Source: an uncultured Bacteroidia bacterium
GTDB taxonomy: Bacteria > Bacteroidota > Bacteroidia > Bacteroidales > CAJPTX01
Assembly: GCA_947252645.1 (NCBI GenBank)
Contig: CAMXWF010000002.1
Span: 62,001-126,000 of the forward strand
Reading direction: 5' to 3'
Length of the DNA stretch: 64,000 nucleotides
A program made the position numbers and the translations under genes. Numbering within the stretch: the first letter of the stretch is position 1; each line of letters opens with the position of its first letter. This document shows positions 16,984-25,543 of this stretch, piece by piece. The notes below the pieces were generated by a model. It searched no databases. It was not told the origin of the DNA and was given only the letters and a program-made list of their open reading frames with translations.

Positions 16984-18174
16984 ATGAAGAGGTACGCAAT
17001 GAGTTTTCTGCTGTGCATCCTGGCAGCAGGGCTGTTGTTGTCCAGCTGTAAGAAGGATAACAAGAGCGGCAGCAAGGACAAGATCGACAATCCCGCAAAT
17101 ACCCAGCTGAAGGGGGAGATTACGAATGACTTGACGCTCGATGCCTCCAAGACCTATACGCTGGCGGGGTCGGTCTACGTGAATGACGGCGCCACCTTGA
17201 CCATCCCCGCGGGCACCACCATCAAGGCCCAGGAAGGCTTCGACAAGTTTATCCTCGTCCTCAGGGGCGGCAAGATCAACATCAACGGCACGGCCGATAA
17301 GCCCGTCACCATGACCCCCGACGGCGATCAAAACGCCCAGGGCTACTGGGGCGGTCTGATCATCAACGGCAAGGCAGGCCTTTCCACCAACGGGGAGGGC
17401 AGTACTGAAATCAGCGCTACGCATAAGTATGGCGGCTCCGATGACGCCGACAATTCTGGCTCTATCACCTATCTGAAGCTTATCGGTTGCGGGGCGCGGA
17501 GCTCAGCCAACGTGGAGCACAACGGCCTCACGCTCAACGGTGTGGGGAGCGGCACGAAGATTGAGAATGTCTTCATCCTCAACTCCTCCGATGATGGCGT
17601 GGAGTTCTTTGGGGGGGCCGTGCACGTCAAAAACCTGCTAGTGGTCGATCCCGATGATGACATGTTCGACTTCACCCAGGGCTACCGTGGGGAACTGTCG
17701 AACTGCTACGGGGTCTGGACGAAAGACTACAAGAGTTCCGAGTCCGATCCTCGCGGCGTGGAGGCTGATGGCAACCTCGATGGCCTTGAGGCCAATGCTA
17801 CCCGTCAGAGCGACTTCACGATCACCAACATGACCATCGACCTGCGCACGCCGGCCGCCGCAAAGGATGCAGCTGGTAACTTTACTGGCCCGAACTACAT
17901 GCACGATGGGCTAAAAATCCGCCGCGGGGCACACGTGGTCATCAAAAATGCCCTTATCAAGGGGGCTGGCGAAAGCTCTGTCGCCAATATCCTGGGGCTA
18001 ATCGATGGGAAGGGCGATGCTGCCGATGGGTGCGACTTCACGATGGCATGGCAGGGCATTGCATTTAAAAACGAGATCAAGGCCACCGACCCCGCAAAAC
18101 ACACTCTCACCAAGGATCCTAAAGTGACAGGGTGTGCGCAGGGAATCTTCAGCTGGACTGGTTATAGCTTCTAG
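16984..18174 (+). CDS. Beta-helix-like surface lipoprotein, partner of the TonB receptor
   Basis: This 396-residue lipoprotein has a signal peptide and lipobox LLSSC, so lipidation would be at Cys22; KKDNKSGSKDK follows. From about residue 45 the chain is made of short repeated turns rich in G, N, D and hydrophobic pairs. Examples are YVNDGATLTIPAGTTIKAQ, INGTADKPVTM, GYWGGLIINGKA and VEHNGLTLNGVGSGTKIENV. This is the pattern of a right-handed parallel beta-helix. Proteins with the GYWGGLIINGKA motif commonly follow TonB receptors in Bacteroidota. The charged tail after the lipobox Cys is compatible with surface export. I infer ligand capture for the receptor; the ligand is unknown. A strong terminator follows at 18193. 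Confidence 0.8.
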   Translation: MKRYAMSFLLCILAAGLLLSSCKKDNKSGSKDKIDNPANTQLKGEITNDLTLDASKTYTLAGSVYVNDGATLTIPAGTTIKAQEGFDKFILVLRGGKININGTADKPVTMTPDGDQNAQGYWGGLIINGKAGLSTNGEGSTEISATHKYGGSDDADNSGSITYLKLIGCGARSSANVEHNGLTLNGVGSGTKIENVFILNSSDDGVEFFGGAVHVKNLLVVDPDDDMFDFTQGYRGELSNCYGVWTKDYKSSESDPRGVEADGNLDGLEANATRQSDFTITNMTIDLRTPAAAKDAAGNFTGPNYMHDGLKIRRGAHVVIKNALIKGAGESSVANILGLIDGKGDAADGCDFTMAWQGIAFKNEIKATDPAKHTLTKDPKVTGCAQGIFSWTGYSF

Positions 18175-18192
18175 TTCGTTCTCCTCGTAGCA

Positions 18193-18234
18193 GCTGGGCA
18201 TCTTGGCGCAAGCCTGGATGCCCAGCATTTTTTT
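18193..18234 (+). terminator. Rho-independent terminator after the TonB receptor operon
   Basis: GCTGGGCATC (18193-18202) pairs with GATGCCCAGC (18217-18226) and is followed by ATTTTTTT. It lies 19 bp after the lipoprotein stop. Confidence 0.88.
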
Positions 18235-18246
18235 GCTATTATCTGC

Positions 18247-18254
18247 TACCTTTG
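18247..18254 (+). promoter_or_regulatory. -7 promoter box for the cyclase gene
   Basis: TACCTTTG, exact match to TAnnTTTG, directly after the terminator T-run and 50 bp before the cyclase start. Confidence 0.6.
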
Positions 18255-18304
18255 TCTACTGCGATGGGGTTGAGGTGTGCGGGTAAACGGGTGGAGCTTT
18301 AGGC

Positions 18305-19801
18305 ATGATCTTTGGCAGCTATGCGCCTTTGCTGGCGGTGTTTCTGTTCTCCTTCGCCACCGCATTCTTTCTGGTGCTTATGGTGCGCAATGCTATTCAG
18401 CTCTACCGAGCGCGCATAGCCGCACGCTACCAGGGGGTGCTTGCGCAGCGTACCGAGGAGTTGGCCAAGGAGAGGGTGAAGATTGACAATCTGCTCTCCC
18501 GCATGCTCCCCGCTACTACGGCCAACGAGCTACAGAAAACAGGCAGCGTCCAAACCGCTCGCTACCAGATGGTCTCGGTGCTCTTTGCCGACATCGAGGG
18601 CTTCTCCCTGATAGCCGAATCCCTTAACCCAGAGCGACTCATCGAGTCGCTTGACCGCCTCTTCTTCGACCTCGACAGCCTTGTCGCCCGCTACAACGTA
18701 GAGAAAATCAAAACGGTGGGCGATGGCTACCTCTGCGCTGGCGGGCTGCCTAGGCCCAATAGGACGAACCCCGTGGAAGTAGTTCTGGTGGCCTTGGAGA
18801 TGCAGGCGCACATGCAGCAACTCAATAGGACCAAGGCCTTTGGCACCACGCCCTGGCGGTTGCGCATAGGCGTCAACACCGGGGCCGTGGTCTCGGGCGT
18901 GGTAGGGCGCGACAAGCTCTCCTACGACATCTGGGGCACGGCGGTCAATGTGGCCAGCCGTATGCAGTCGGCCAGTGCCCCAGGAAAAGTCAGCATCTCC
19001 TCTTCCACCTTCTTCTACATCAAAGACTTCTTCCAATGCACCGAGCGCGGCTCCGTGGCCGTCAAGAGCTTCGGGCAGGTCGACATGTACTACGTCGACG
19101 GCATCCGCCCCGACCTCTCCAAGGGCGGCCAGGGCCTAGAGCCCAACCACGAGTTCGACGTCCAGCTACAGCTGCTCCGACTCGACGACCTAGAGGTCTT
19201 TGTCCTCGATATGCTCGAAAAAAAACTCCCCCCTACCCTCTACTACCACAACCTCAAGCACACCATCGACGTCTACACCCAGGCCGAGATCATCGGACAG
19301 GCCGAGGGCGTCTCCACCGAGGAAATCCTCCTGCTGCGCACCGCGGCCCTCTTCCACGACTCTGGCCACATCATCGACTACAAAACACACGAGGAAATGG
19401 GGGTCAAGCTCGCGTGCGAAATCCTCCCCAAGTTCTTCTACACCAAGCCCCAGATCCGTACCATCTGCGCGCTCATCATGGCCACCAAGATGCCCGTCAA
19501 CCCCCAGAATCTCCTCGAGGGCATTATCTGCGATGCCGACTGCGACTACCTGGGGCGCCGTGACTACCTCCCCGTGGCTGAGTCCCTCTACCGGGAACTC
19601 AAGGTGCGCGGATTCGTCACCGAGTTGAGCGCCTGGGTCGACACACAAATCGCCTTCCTCAGCCAGCACCACTACTACACCAAGACTGCACAGAATCGGC
19701 GCGAGCGCAATAAACAGCAGCAGCTACAGAGTCTCCAACAGCTCAAAGCCAAAGCCCTGGCCGAGGAAGCTGCCCGCGCCGCTGAGGGGGCACCTGATTA
19801 G
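18305..19801 (+). CDS. Class III adenylate cyclase fused to an HD phosphohydrolase domain
   Basis: This 498-residue protein has one N-terminal membrane helix (about 5-30) and a coiled linker. A class III nucleotide cyclase domain follows (about 85-265), then an HD domain (about 295-430) and a Gln/Ala-rich coiled tail. The cyclase catalytic set is complete: metal-binding Asp96 (FADIEGF) and Asp140 (VGDG), transition-state Asn215 and Arg219 (NVASRM). The base-selecting pair is Lys136/Asp208 (YDIWG), which indicates ATP rather than GTP. The HD part has YHNLKH (His315, His319), FHDSGH (His351-Asp352) and a late Asp in CDADCDYLG, resembling cyclic-nucleotide phosphodiesterases (YHN motif). Making and breaking cAMP in one chain is an inference. 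A UspA-like gene follows after 66 bp with its own promoter. Confidence 0.88.
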   Translation: MIFGSYAPLLAVFLFSFATAFFLVLMVRNAIQLYRARIAARYQGVLAQRTEELAKERVKIDNLLSRMLPATTANELQKTGSVQTARYQMVSVLFADIEGFSLIAESLNPERLIESLDRLFFDLDSLVARYNVEKIKTVGDGYLCAGGLPRPNRTNPVEVVLVALEMQAHMQQLNRTKAFGTTPWRLRIGVNTGAVVSGVVGRDKLSYDIWGTAVNVASRMQSASAPGKVSISSSTFFYIKDFFQCTERGSVAVKSFGQVDMYYVDGIRPDLSKGGQGLEPNHEFDVQLQLLRLDDLEVFVLDMLEKKLPPTLYYHNLKHTIDVYTQAEIIGQAEGVSTEEILLLRTAALFHDSGHIIDYKTHEEMGVKLACEILPKFFYTKPQIRTICALIMATKMPVNPQNLLEGIICDADCDYLGRRDYLPVAESLYRELKVRGFVTELSAWVDTQIAFLSQHHYYTKTAQNRRERNKQQQLQSLQQLKAKALAEEAARAAEGAPD

Positions 19802-19808
19802 AATTTAG

Positions 19809-19816
19809 TACATTTG
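19809..19816 (+). promoter_or_regulatory. -7 promoter box for the UspA-like gene
   Basis: TACATTTG, exact match to TAnnTTTG, 51 bp before the start at 19868. The -33 region shows no clear TTTG. Confidence 0.5.
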
Positions 19817-19867
19817 CACATGTATTCCATCCGTTGCCATAAGGCATACGACTATAAGAACTAGAGC

Positions 19868-20782
19868 ATGGCTGCAGAGGTAAAGAAGACCATCATTGTG
19901 CCCTGGGACTATACGGAGGCCAGTGCCATAGCCCTCGAGCATGCGTACCAGCTCGCCCACGTGACCGGCGATACCATCATGTTGCTCCAGTGCGTACCCA
20001 CTAAGCGCACCTTTTCCCGCGCAGCACGCGACAAGCAGCACGACATGCTGGAAAACCTCAGAAGTAAGCTCACCGAGCAGGTGCAGCAGCTCACAAAGCA
20101 GTACGCCGCGCTGGGCGCTGAGCTCTCCCTGATGCTCAAAAAAGAGAGCTACGTCAAGCACCAGGTGCAGAGCGTGACACTCTTGCCCATGGTGGTCGGC
20201 TATCGTAACCTCCCAAAGGCCTTCTTCGAACTCTACAAGTCCATGGAGGTCAACCTCGTGGTCACCTCCAACTTCTACCAGGCCACCGAGAAAAAGACCC
20301 TCAACATGGCCACCGTCCTGAGAAAAGTACCCTCAGGTCGCCTCGACACCTTGCCCTTCATCATCGTCAAGAATAAGCCGGTACACCGCTACTACACCGA
20401 CCTCGTGGTCCCCATGGACAATAGCTGGGCCTTCAAGGAATCGCTCCGGTGGGTCGCCTACCTCTCAAGCTACTACCACTGCAACGTCAACCTCATCAAG
20501 CCGGCTTTGAGCGATGGATTCAATAAGCGAGGCATGGCCAACAACACCTACTTCACCAAGAAAATCCTCGATGCCCACAACGTGGTCTACGGTATCAAAA
20601 CCGCCGAACGCGGGCAGGACTTTTCCCGTGCCGTGGAGCAGTTCTCCAAGGCAATCGACGCCGATATGATTATCATCATGACCGATAGGGCAAAAAAAAT
20701 ATTCCCTAAGGATGTCATAAAATCCGACATCCCCGTCATGATGATCAACCCACTCTCCAAGAAAATCGGCGGCTTCTCTTAG
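19868..20782 (+). CDS. Universal stress protein with two tandem UspA domains
   Basis: This 304-residue cytosolic protein has two UspA-like halves. The first opens with KKTIIVPWDYTEASAIALEHAYQLA at residues 6-30, which is the beta-strand plus helix that starts the Usp fold. The second opens with TDLVVPMDNSWAFKESLRWV near residue 178. The usual ATP-binding GxxGxxxS loop is not recognisable in either half, so the protein probably belongs to the non-ATP-binding type. Near residues 235-285 are the strand and helix segments closing the second domain. It stands directly after the cyclase-HD gene but behind its own -7 box. A link to cAMP signalling is possible but unproven. Confidence 0.8.
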   Translation: MAAEVKKTIIVPWDYTEASAIALEHAYQLAHVTGDTIMLLQCVPTKRTFSRAARDKQHDMLENLRSKLTEQVQQLTKQYAALGAELSLMLKKESYVKHQVQSVTLLPMVVGYRNLPKAFFELYKSMEVNLVVTSNFYQATEKKTLNMATVLRKVPSGRLDTLPFIIVKNKPVHRYYTDLVVPMDNSWAFKESLRWVAYLSSYYHCNVNLIKPALSDGFNKRGMANNTYFTKKILDAHNVVYGIKTAERGQDFSRAVEQFSKAIDADMIIIMTDRAKKIFPKDVIKSDIPVMMINPLSKKIGGFS

Positions 20783-20826
20783 TCCGACCACAAGGGGCTG
20801 CTCCCCAGCCTGCGCACCATCCCGGT

Positions 20827-21165
20827 ATGCTCAAACGATTAGCCCGCTTAGCCGATGCCCTGTTTTTGGTGCTCCTAGTCGCTTTGCTCCTAGCGGAAGC
20901 ATTGCTGCTGCTCACCAACTGGCTCGATGGATACGCCCAACGCATCCATTTGCTCATGTTCCTCGTCCTAGGCCTTTGGGGCATCTATGGAGGGCTGCGC
21001 ATGCGCCTGCTGCCCTGGGGCGGGTTCTCCATGCTGGCCGGCGTGGCCATGGTGGTCCAAATCCTCCTCTCTGCCCACAGGCTCCACCCCGCCATCTTGG
21101 CTCTTTGCCTGCTTTTAATCGTCCTGGCCGCACTACTCGGGAAAAGAAAGCCTTCCGCCTCCTAG
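20827..21165 (+). CDS. Small membrane protein of unknown function
   Basis: This 112-residue protein has about four hydrophobic helices: LADALFLVLLVALLLAEALL (13-32), then segments near 43-55, 66-82 and 88-105. It ends in the basic tail LGKRKPSAS. No family was recognised. It sits 44 bp after the UspA-like gene and 36 bp before lpxC-fabZ on the same strand, so it may be the first gene of the lipid A operon. Its hydrophobic profile and codon use match its neighbours, so I consider it real. The function is unknown. Confidence 0.65.
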   Translation: MLKRLARLADALFLVLLVALLLAEALLLLTNWLDGYAQRIHLLMFLVLGLWGIYGGLRMRLLPWGGFSMLAGVAMVVQILLSAHRLHPAILALCLLLIVLAALLGKRKPSAS

Positions 21166-21201
21166 TCTGTTCCCCTAGGAGCGCTGTTATGGAGTTCACT
21201 G

Positions 21202-22593
21202 ATGCCTAAACAACAAACAATAGCCCAACCCTTTTCCCTCACGGGCGTAGGGTTGCATACGGGCTGCAAGGTCACTGTGACCTGCAAACCAGCTCCTCAG
21301 GATGCCGGGATCAAATTCTATCGTATCGATCTCCCCGGCGTCCCCTGTATCCCGGCACTCGCCGATAGGGTGATAGATACCGCGCGGGGCACCACCTTGG
21401 GGCTCTCGCCCGAGGAATCGGTAGCTACGGTGGAGCATCTGATGTCCGCCGTGTGGAGCATGGGGGTCGATAACCTGGTTGTAGAGGTCAACGGCCCCGA
21501 GGTGCCCATCCTCGACGGCAGCGCCGCCCCCTACTGCGAGCAGATACAAAAAGTGACCCTACTGCCTCAGGATGCTGACCGCCACTACTTCGAGGTCACA
21601 GAGAAAATAGAGCTCTCCAAGCCAGAGGCCGGTGTGGAGTTGACCCTCTACCCTGCCTCCAGCTTCAGCGCGGATGTCTTGGTGAACTACCCCTCCGAGG
21701 TGGTGGGCCATCAGTACGCCACCTACACCGAGCAGTCCGACTTCCCGCATGAGGTCGCAGCAAGCCGCACCTTCGTCTTCTTCCACGAGCTCGAGGCTCT
21801 ACGGCAGCGCGGGCTTATCAGGGGCGGGGCGCTTTCCAATGCCATGGTGGTGCTCGATAAGCCAGTTCCCCAGCAGGAGCTGGATAGGCTCGCCGACCTC
21901 TTCGGCGTTGAGCATGTGGCCATCCACGGTAAGGGCATCCTGAGCGTTAGGCCCCCTGTCTATGAGAACGAGCCCGCCCGCCATAAGCTGCTCGATCTGC
22001 TGGGCGACTTGGCTTTGGTGGGCTGTCGCATCAGGGGTCGAGTCGTGGCGCGTTGCCCAGGCCACTGCCATAACACCGCCCTGGCCAAGCAGATCCGACA
22101 GGCCTACCTCGACACAAGAAACCACCCACAGGGCCCCATGGTCAATCTCAACGAGCCGCCCATGATGGACGTGCAGCGCGTCATGACCCTGCTGCCCCAT
22201 AGGCCCCCCTTCCTCTTGGTAGACAAGGTTCTCAGCCTTACCAGCAACACGGTCATCGCCCTCAAGAACATCACCATGGACGAACCCTTCTTCGTGGGCC
22301 ATTTCCCCGGCCAGCCCATCATGCCTGGGGTGCTACAGGTGGAGGCCATGGCGCAAGCCGGGGGCATCTTGGTTCTCAACGCCGTGCCCGACCCCCAGAA
22401 CTACTCCACCTATTTCCTCAAAATCGACCACGTCCGCTTCCGTCAAAAAGTCGTCCCAGGCGATACGCTCATACTCCGCCTCACGCTCACCGCGCCTATC
22501 CGACGGGAAATCGCCACCATGCACGGCGAGGGCTTTGTGGGCAATGCACTCGTGGTGGAGGGCGATATGGTGGCCCAAGTAACTAAAAGTTAA
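21202..22593 (+). CDS. lpxC-fabZ: Bifunctional UDP-3-O-acyl-N-acetylglucosamine deacetylase / 3-hydroxyacyl-ACP dehydratase
   Basis: This 463-residue fusion is typical of Bacteroidota. Residues 1-300 are LpxC, the zinc deacetylase committing UDP-GlcNAc to lipid A. It shows the N-terminal TGVGLHTG, the zinc histidine in VEHLMSAVWSMGVDN and the second zinc site HKLLDLLGDLALVG (about 255-268). Residues 315-463 are FabZ, which dehydrates 3-hydroxyacyl-ACP in fatty acid synthesis. It shows LLPHRPPFLLVDKV and the hot-dog catalytic histidine and glutamate in GHFPGQPIMPGVLQVEAMAQ. Joining them couples use of hydroxyacyl chains for lipid A with membrane fatty acid synthesis. lpxA follows after 10 bp. 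Confidence 0.97.
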   Translation: MPKQQTIAQPFSLTGVGLHTGCKVTVTCKPAPQDAGIKFYRIDLPGVPCIPALADRVIDTARGTTLGLSPEESVATVEHLMSAVWSMGVDNLVVEVNGPEVPILDGSAAPYCEQIQKVTLLPQDADRHYFEVTEKIELSKPEAGVELTLYPASSFSADVLVNYPSEVVGHQYATYTEQSDFPHEVAASRTFVFFHELEALRQRGLIRGGALSNAMVVLDKPVPQQELDRLADLFGVEHVAIHGKGILSVRPPVYENEPARHKLLDLLGDLALVGCRIRGRVVARCPGHCHNTALAKQIRQAYLDTRNHPQGPMVNLNEPPMMDVQRVMTLLPHRPPFLLVDKVLSLTSNTVIALKNITMDEPFFVGHFPGQPIMPGVLQVEAMAQAGGILVLNAVPDPQNYSTYFLKIDHVRFRQKVVPGDTLILRLTLTAPIRREIATMHGEGFVGNALVVEGDMVAQVTKS

Positions 22594-22603
22594 GCCAGTA
22601 GCT

Positions 22604-23392
22604 ATGAGTGTGAGTCCTCAAGCGTACGTCCACCCCTCGGCCAAGATCGGACAGGGTTCCCAAATCGAACCGTTCGCCTACCTCGGGGCCGATGTGGAGC
22701 TCGGCACCGATTGCTGGATTGCCCCACACGCCACCCTCCTCCCCGGGGCCAGGATCGGTAATGGCTGCAAGATCTTCCCAGGGGCCGTCATCGCGGCTAT
22801 CCCGCAGGACAAAAAGTTCGCAGGCGAATATAGCACCGCCGAGCTGGGCGATGGAACCGTAGTCCGCGAGTCCGCTACTGTCAACCGGGGCACCAAGTCC
22901 CGCGGCATCACCCGCGTAGGGCAAGATTGCCTCATCATGGCCTATTCTCATGTGGCCCACGACTGCATCCTCGGTAACCACATCATCATCGGCAACGCCT
23001 CCCAGGTTGCCGGCGAGGTGGAAATCGATGATTATGCCAACCTCTCGGGTGGCGTACTCGTACACCAGTTCACCCGCATCGGCAGGCACGTGATGATCCA
23101 GGGCGGCAGTAAGGTCAATAAGGACGTGCCGCCATTCGTCATGGCTGGCCGCGAACCCCTGGCCTACATGGGCCTCAACGTCATCGGATTGCGTCGGCAC
23201 GGCTTCACCCAATCCCAAATCCTTATCCTCCAGGAGGCCTACCGTCTCCTTTACCGCGAAGGTCTCAACTTCTCCCAGGGCATCGAGCGGATCGTCTCCG
23301 ACCTCCAGCTTACCGCCGAAAGCCAGGCGGTCATCGACTTCGTCCGGGGCTCCTCCCGCGGCATTATTCGTGGGCCTAAATATGAGTCTTAA
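22604..23392 (+). CDS. lpxA: Acyl-ACP:UDP-N-acetylglucosamine O-acyltransferase
   Basis: This 262-residue hexapeptide-repeat enzyme performs the first step of lipid A synthesis, moving a 3-hydroxyacyl chain from ACP to UDP-GlcNAc. The N-terminal two thirds form the left-handed beta-helix with isoleucine-rich hexads (AKIGQGSQIEPFAYLG and so on). The catalytic histidine lies in MAYSHVAHDCILGN (about 115-128), and GGVLVHQFTRIGRHVMIQGGS follows at about 150. The C-terminal helical tail carries NVIGLRRHGF, a LpxA signature. Length matches family members. It follows lpxC-fabZ by 10 bp and precedes hpt by 14 bp in one operon. Confidence 0.96.
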   Translation: MSVSPQAYVHPSAKIGQGSQIEPFAYLGADVELGTDCWIAPHATLLPGARIGNGCKIFPGAVIAAIPQDKKFAGEYSTAELGDGTVVRESATVNRGTKSRGITRVGQDCLIMAYSHVAHDCILGNHIIIGNASQVAGEVEIDDYANLSGGVLVHQFTRIGRHVMIQGGSKVNKDVPPFVMAGREPLAYMGLNVIGLRRHGFTQSQILILQEAYRLLYREGLNFSQGIERIVSDLQLTAESQAVIDFVRGSSRGIIRGPKYES

Positions 23393-23406
23393 TCCCCGCT
23401 AGCACC

Positions 23407-23946
23407 ATGCCCAATGTCGTAGTATGGGGCCACACTTTTATTCCTTACCGCTCGCATGAGGCCATCCAAGCCGATGTGCAACGCGTGGCCCAGCAGATCC
23501 AGCACGACCTCGAGGGGGTACAGCTACCCCTCTTTCTTTGCATGCTCAACGGGGCCTTTGTGTTCGCCGCTGACCTCCTGAGGGCCTACTGCGGGCCTGT
23601 CGAGGTGGAGTTCGTGCGCTACAGCTCCTACAGCGGCCTAGGATCCTCGGGCCACACCCAGGAGCTCCTCGGCCTACGTAAGCCCATTGCAGGTCGCCAT
23701 GTGGTCGTAGTGGAAGACATTGTCGATACCGGCCTGACCATGGCCCAGCTACTTGTCCGCCTGCGTGAGGCCGGGGCCGCAAGCGTGCGGATCGCCACCA
23801 TGTTCTTCAAGCCCGAGGCCTTTAAAGAACACTTCCAGCTCGACTACGTGGGCCAGTCCATCGACAATAAATTCGTCATTGGCTATGGCCTCGACTACGA
23901 TGGCCTAGGGCGCAATCTGCCCGGCCTCTACATCCTCCAACAATAA
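23407..23946 (+). CDS. hpt: Hypoxanthine phosphoribosyltransferase
   Basis: This 179-residue purine-salvage enzyme joins hypoxanthine or guanine to PRPP, giving IMP or GMP. The PRPP-binding signature VVVVEDIVDTGLTM is at about residues 98-111, preceded by the flexible loop region with SSYSGLGSSG. The C-terminal purine pocket contains KFVIGYGLDYDGLGRNLPG, where the Asp-Tyr pair contacts the base. Length is normal. It lies in the run lpxA-hpt-adk-obgE, with gaps of about 14 bp, and is translated with these housekeeping genes. No purine-responsive leader is visible. Confidence 0.93.
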   Translation: MPNVVVWGHTFIPYRSHEAIQADVQRVAQQIQHDLEGVQLPLFLCMLNGAFVFAADLLRAYCGPVEVEFVRYSSYSGLGSSGHTQELLGLRKPIAGRHVVVVEDIVDTGLTMAQLLVRLREAGAASVRIATMFFKPEAFKEHFQLDYVGQSIDNKFVIGYGLDYDGLGRNLPGLYILQQ

Positions 23947-23959
23947 TCCCTCTACAGCA

Positions 23960-24532
23960 ATGCTCAACGTTATCCTCTTTGGGCCTCCAGGGGCCGGTAA
24001 GGGTACCCAGGCCGAGTTCTTGACCCAGCGCTACGGCATCCTGCAGCTTTCCACAGGCGACATCCTCCGGCAGGCCATCGCCAGCGGCTTCGATTTAGGC
24101 AAGCAGGCCAAGGCCTTCATGAACCGCGGGGAGCTGGTCCCCGACTCCATGGTGGTCGACATCATCGCCCAGAAGCTCCAAGCGCACCCCGAGGCCAAGG
24201 GCTTTCTCTTTGATGGCTTTCCACGAACCTCGGCCCAGGCCGCGCAGCTCGACGACATGCTCACCCAGCATGCCATGCGCATCAACGTGATGATCCAGCT
24301 CGAAGTCCCAAAGGCCGAGCTCCTCAAGCGCCTGCTCAACCGCGGTCGCACGAGCGGAAGACCCGATGACCAAGACGAGTCCATCATACGCAATCGCATC
24401 GAGGTCTACCAGCAGCAGACTATGCCTGTGGCCGCCTACTACCAGCACCAGGGCAAGCTCCGTGAGGTCGACGGCACCGGCGCCATCGCGCAAATCTCCC
24501 AGCGCATCTTCGACATCCTCGATCATATCTAG
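23960..24532 (+). CDS. adk: Adenylate kinase
   Basis: This 190-residue cytosolic kinase balances AMP, ADP and ATP. The P-loop FGPPGAGKGTQAEFL lies at residues 7-21. The AMP-binding motif LSTGDILRQAI is at about 33, and GFLFDGFPRTSAQA is at about 84. The LID region is the short type without the zinc-binding cysteines (NRGRTSGRPDDQDESIIRNR), as usual in Gram-negatives of this phylum. The gene is 13 bp after hpt and 13 bp before obgE, so all are probably cotranscribed. Confidence 0.96.
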   Translation: MLNVILFGPPGAGKGTQAEFLTQRYGILQLSTGDILRQAIASGFDLGKQAKAFMNRGELVPDSMVVDIIAQKLQAHPEAKGFLFDGFPRTSAQAAQLDDMLTQHAMRINVMIQLEVPKAELLKRLLNRGRTSGRPDDQDESIIRNRIEVYQQQTMPVAAYYQHQGKLREVDGTGAIAQISQRIFDILDHI

Positions 24533-24545
24533 TCGCAGCGCCCCT

Positions 24546-25541
24546 ATGCCCGAGAGCAACTTCATCGACTACGTCCGCATCTACTGCCGCTCTGGCAATG
24601 GAGGCGCAGGCAGTACGCATCTCCGACGAGAAAAATTCGTCCCTAAGGGCGGGCCCGACGGAGGCGACGGGGGGCTCGGCGGCGATGTGATCATCCAGGG
24701 AAACCAGCAGATGTGGACCCTCATCCACCTCAAGTTCAATAAGCACGCCTTCGCCGAGAACGGACAGCCAGGGGGTAAGCAGCGTAGCTCGGGCGCCAAC
24801 GGGAAATCTATCATCCTACAGGTGCCGCTAGGCACCTTGGCCAAAGACGGGGAAACGGGCCAAGTGCTCGGTGAGGTTCTCGAACACGGACAGCAGCTCA
24901 TCATCAAAAAGGGCGGAAGAGGCGGCCTAGGCAATTGGCATTTCCGCTCCGCCACGCGCCAAACACCACGCTTCGCCCAGCCAGGGGAAGCCGGTCAGGA
25001 GGGCTGGGTCACCCTCGAACTCAAGCTCCTGGCCGATGTGGGGCTCGTGGGGCTGCCCAATGCTGGCAAATCTACCTTGCTGGCCACGCTCTCAGCCGCA
25101 AGACCTAAAATCGCCGACTACCCCTTCACCACCCTCGAGCCCAACCTGGGCATCGTGGAGTACCGGGACAACCAGTCCTTCGTCATGGCCGACATCCCTG
25201 GTATCATCGAGGGCGCCCATGAGGGCAAAGGCCTCGGCTTGCGCTTCCTCCGTCATATCGAGCGAAACTCTATCCTACTCTTCCTCATACCTGCCACCTC
25301 CCCAGACGTGGCCGCTGAATTCCGACTCCTGCGCGGCGAACTAGAGCAATACAACCCTGAGCTGCTCCAAAAACGCTTCGTCGTGGCAATTACCAAGTGC
25401 GACCTCATCGACAAAAACGCCCGACGCTCCATCGAGCAGGCGCTGCCAACCCAGTTGCCCTACATCTTCATCTCCGCCCTTGCCGGGGAGGGCTTGCTCT
25501 CGCTCAGAGACATGCTCTGGCGTGAACTCCATATCGACTAG
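24546..25541 (+). CDS. obgE: Obg-family GTPase
   Basis: This 331-residue GTPase is involved in 50S ribosome assembly and stress control. The glycine-rich Obg domain (residues 1-160) opens with NFIDYVRIYCRSGNGGAGS and contains FVPKGGPDGGDGGLGGDV. The G domain follows: G1 GLPNAGKSTLL (about 166), the G2 region, G3 DIPGIIEGA (about 215), G4 TKCD (about 283) and G5 ISALAGEG. It ends soon after the G domain, without the optional C-terminal OCT domain. The frame extends upstream to 24366 inside adk, but the conserved domain begins at the ATG at 24546, so that start was chosen. Confidence 0.95.
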   Translation: MPESNFIDYVRIYCRSGNGGAGSTHLRREKFVPKGGPDGGDGGLGGDVIIQGNQQMWTLIHLKFNKHAFAENGQPGGKQRSSGANGKSIILQVPLGTLAKDGETGQVLGEVLEHGQQLIIKKGGRGGLGNWHFRSATRQTPRFAQPGEAGQEGWVTLELKLLADVGLVGLPNAGKSTLLATLSAARPKIADYPFTTLEPNLGIVEYRDNQSFVMADIPGIIEGAHEGKGLGLRFLRHIERNSILLFLIPATSPDVAAEFRLLRGELEQYNPELLQKRFVVAITKCDLIDKNARRSIEQALPTQLPYIFISALAGEGLLSLRDMLWRELHID

Positions 25542-25543
25542 CC

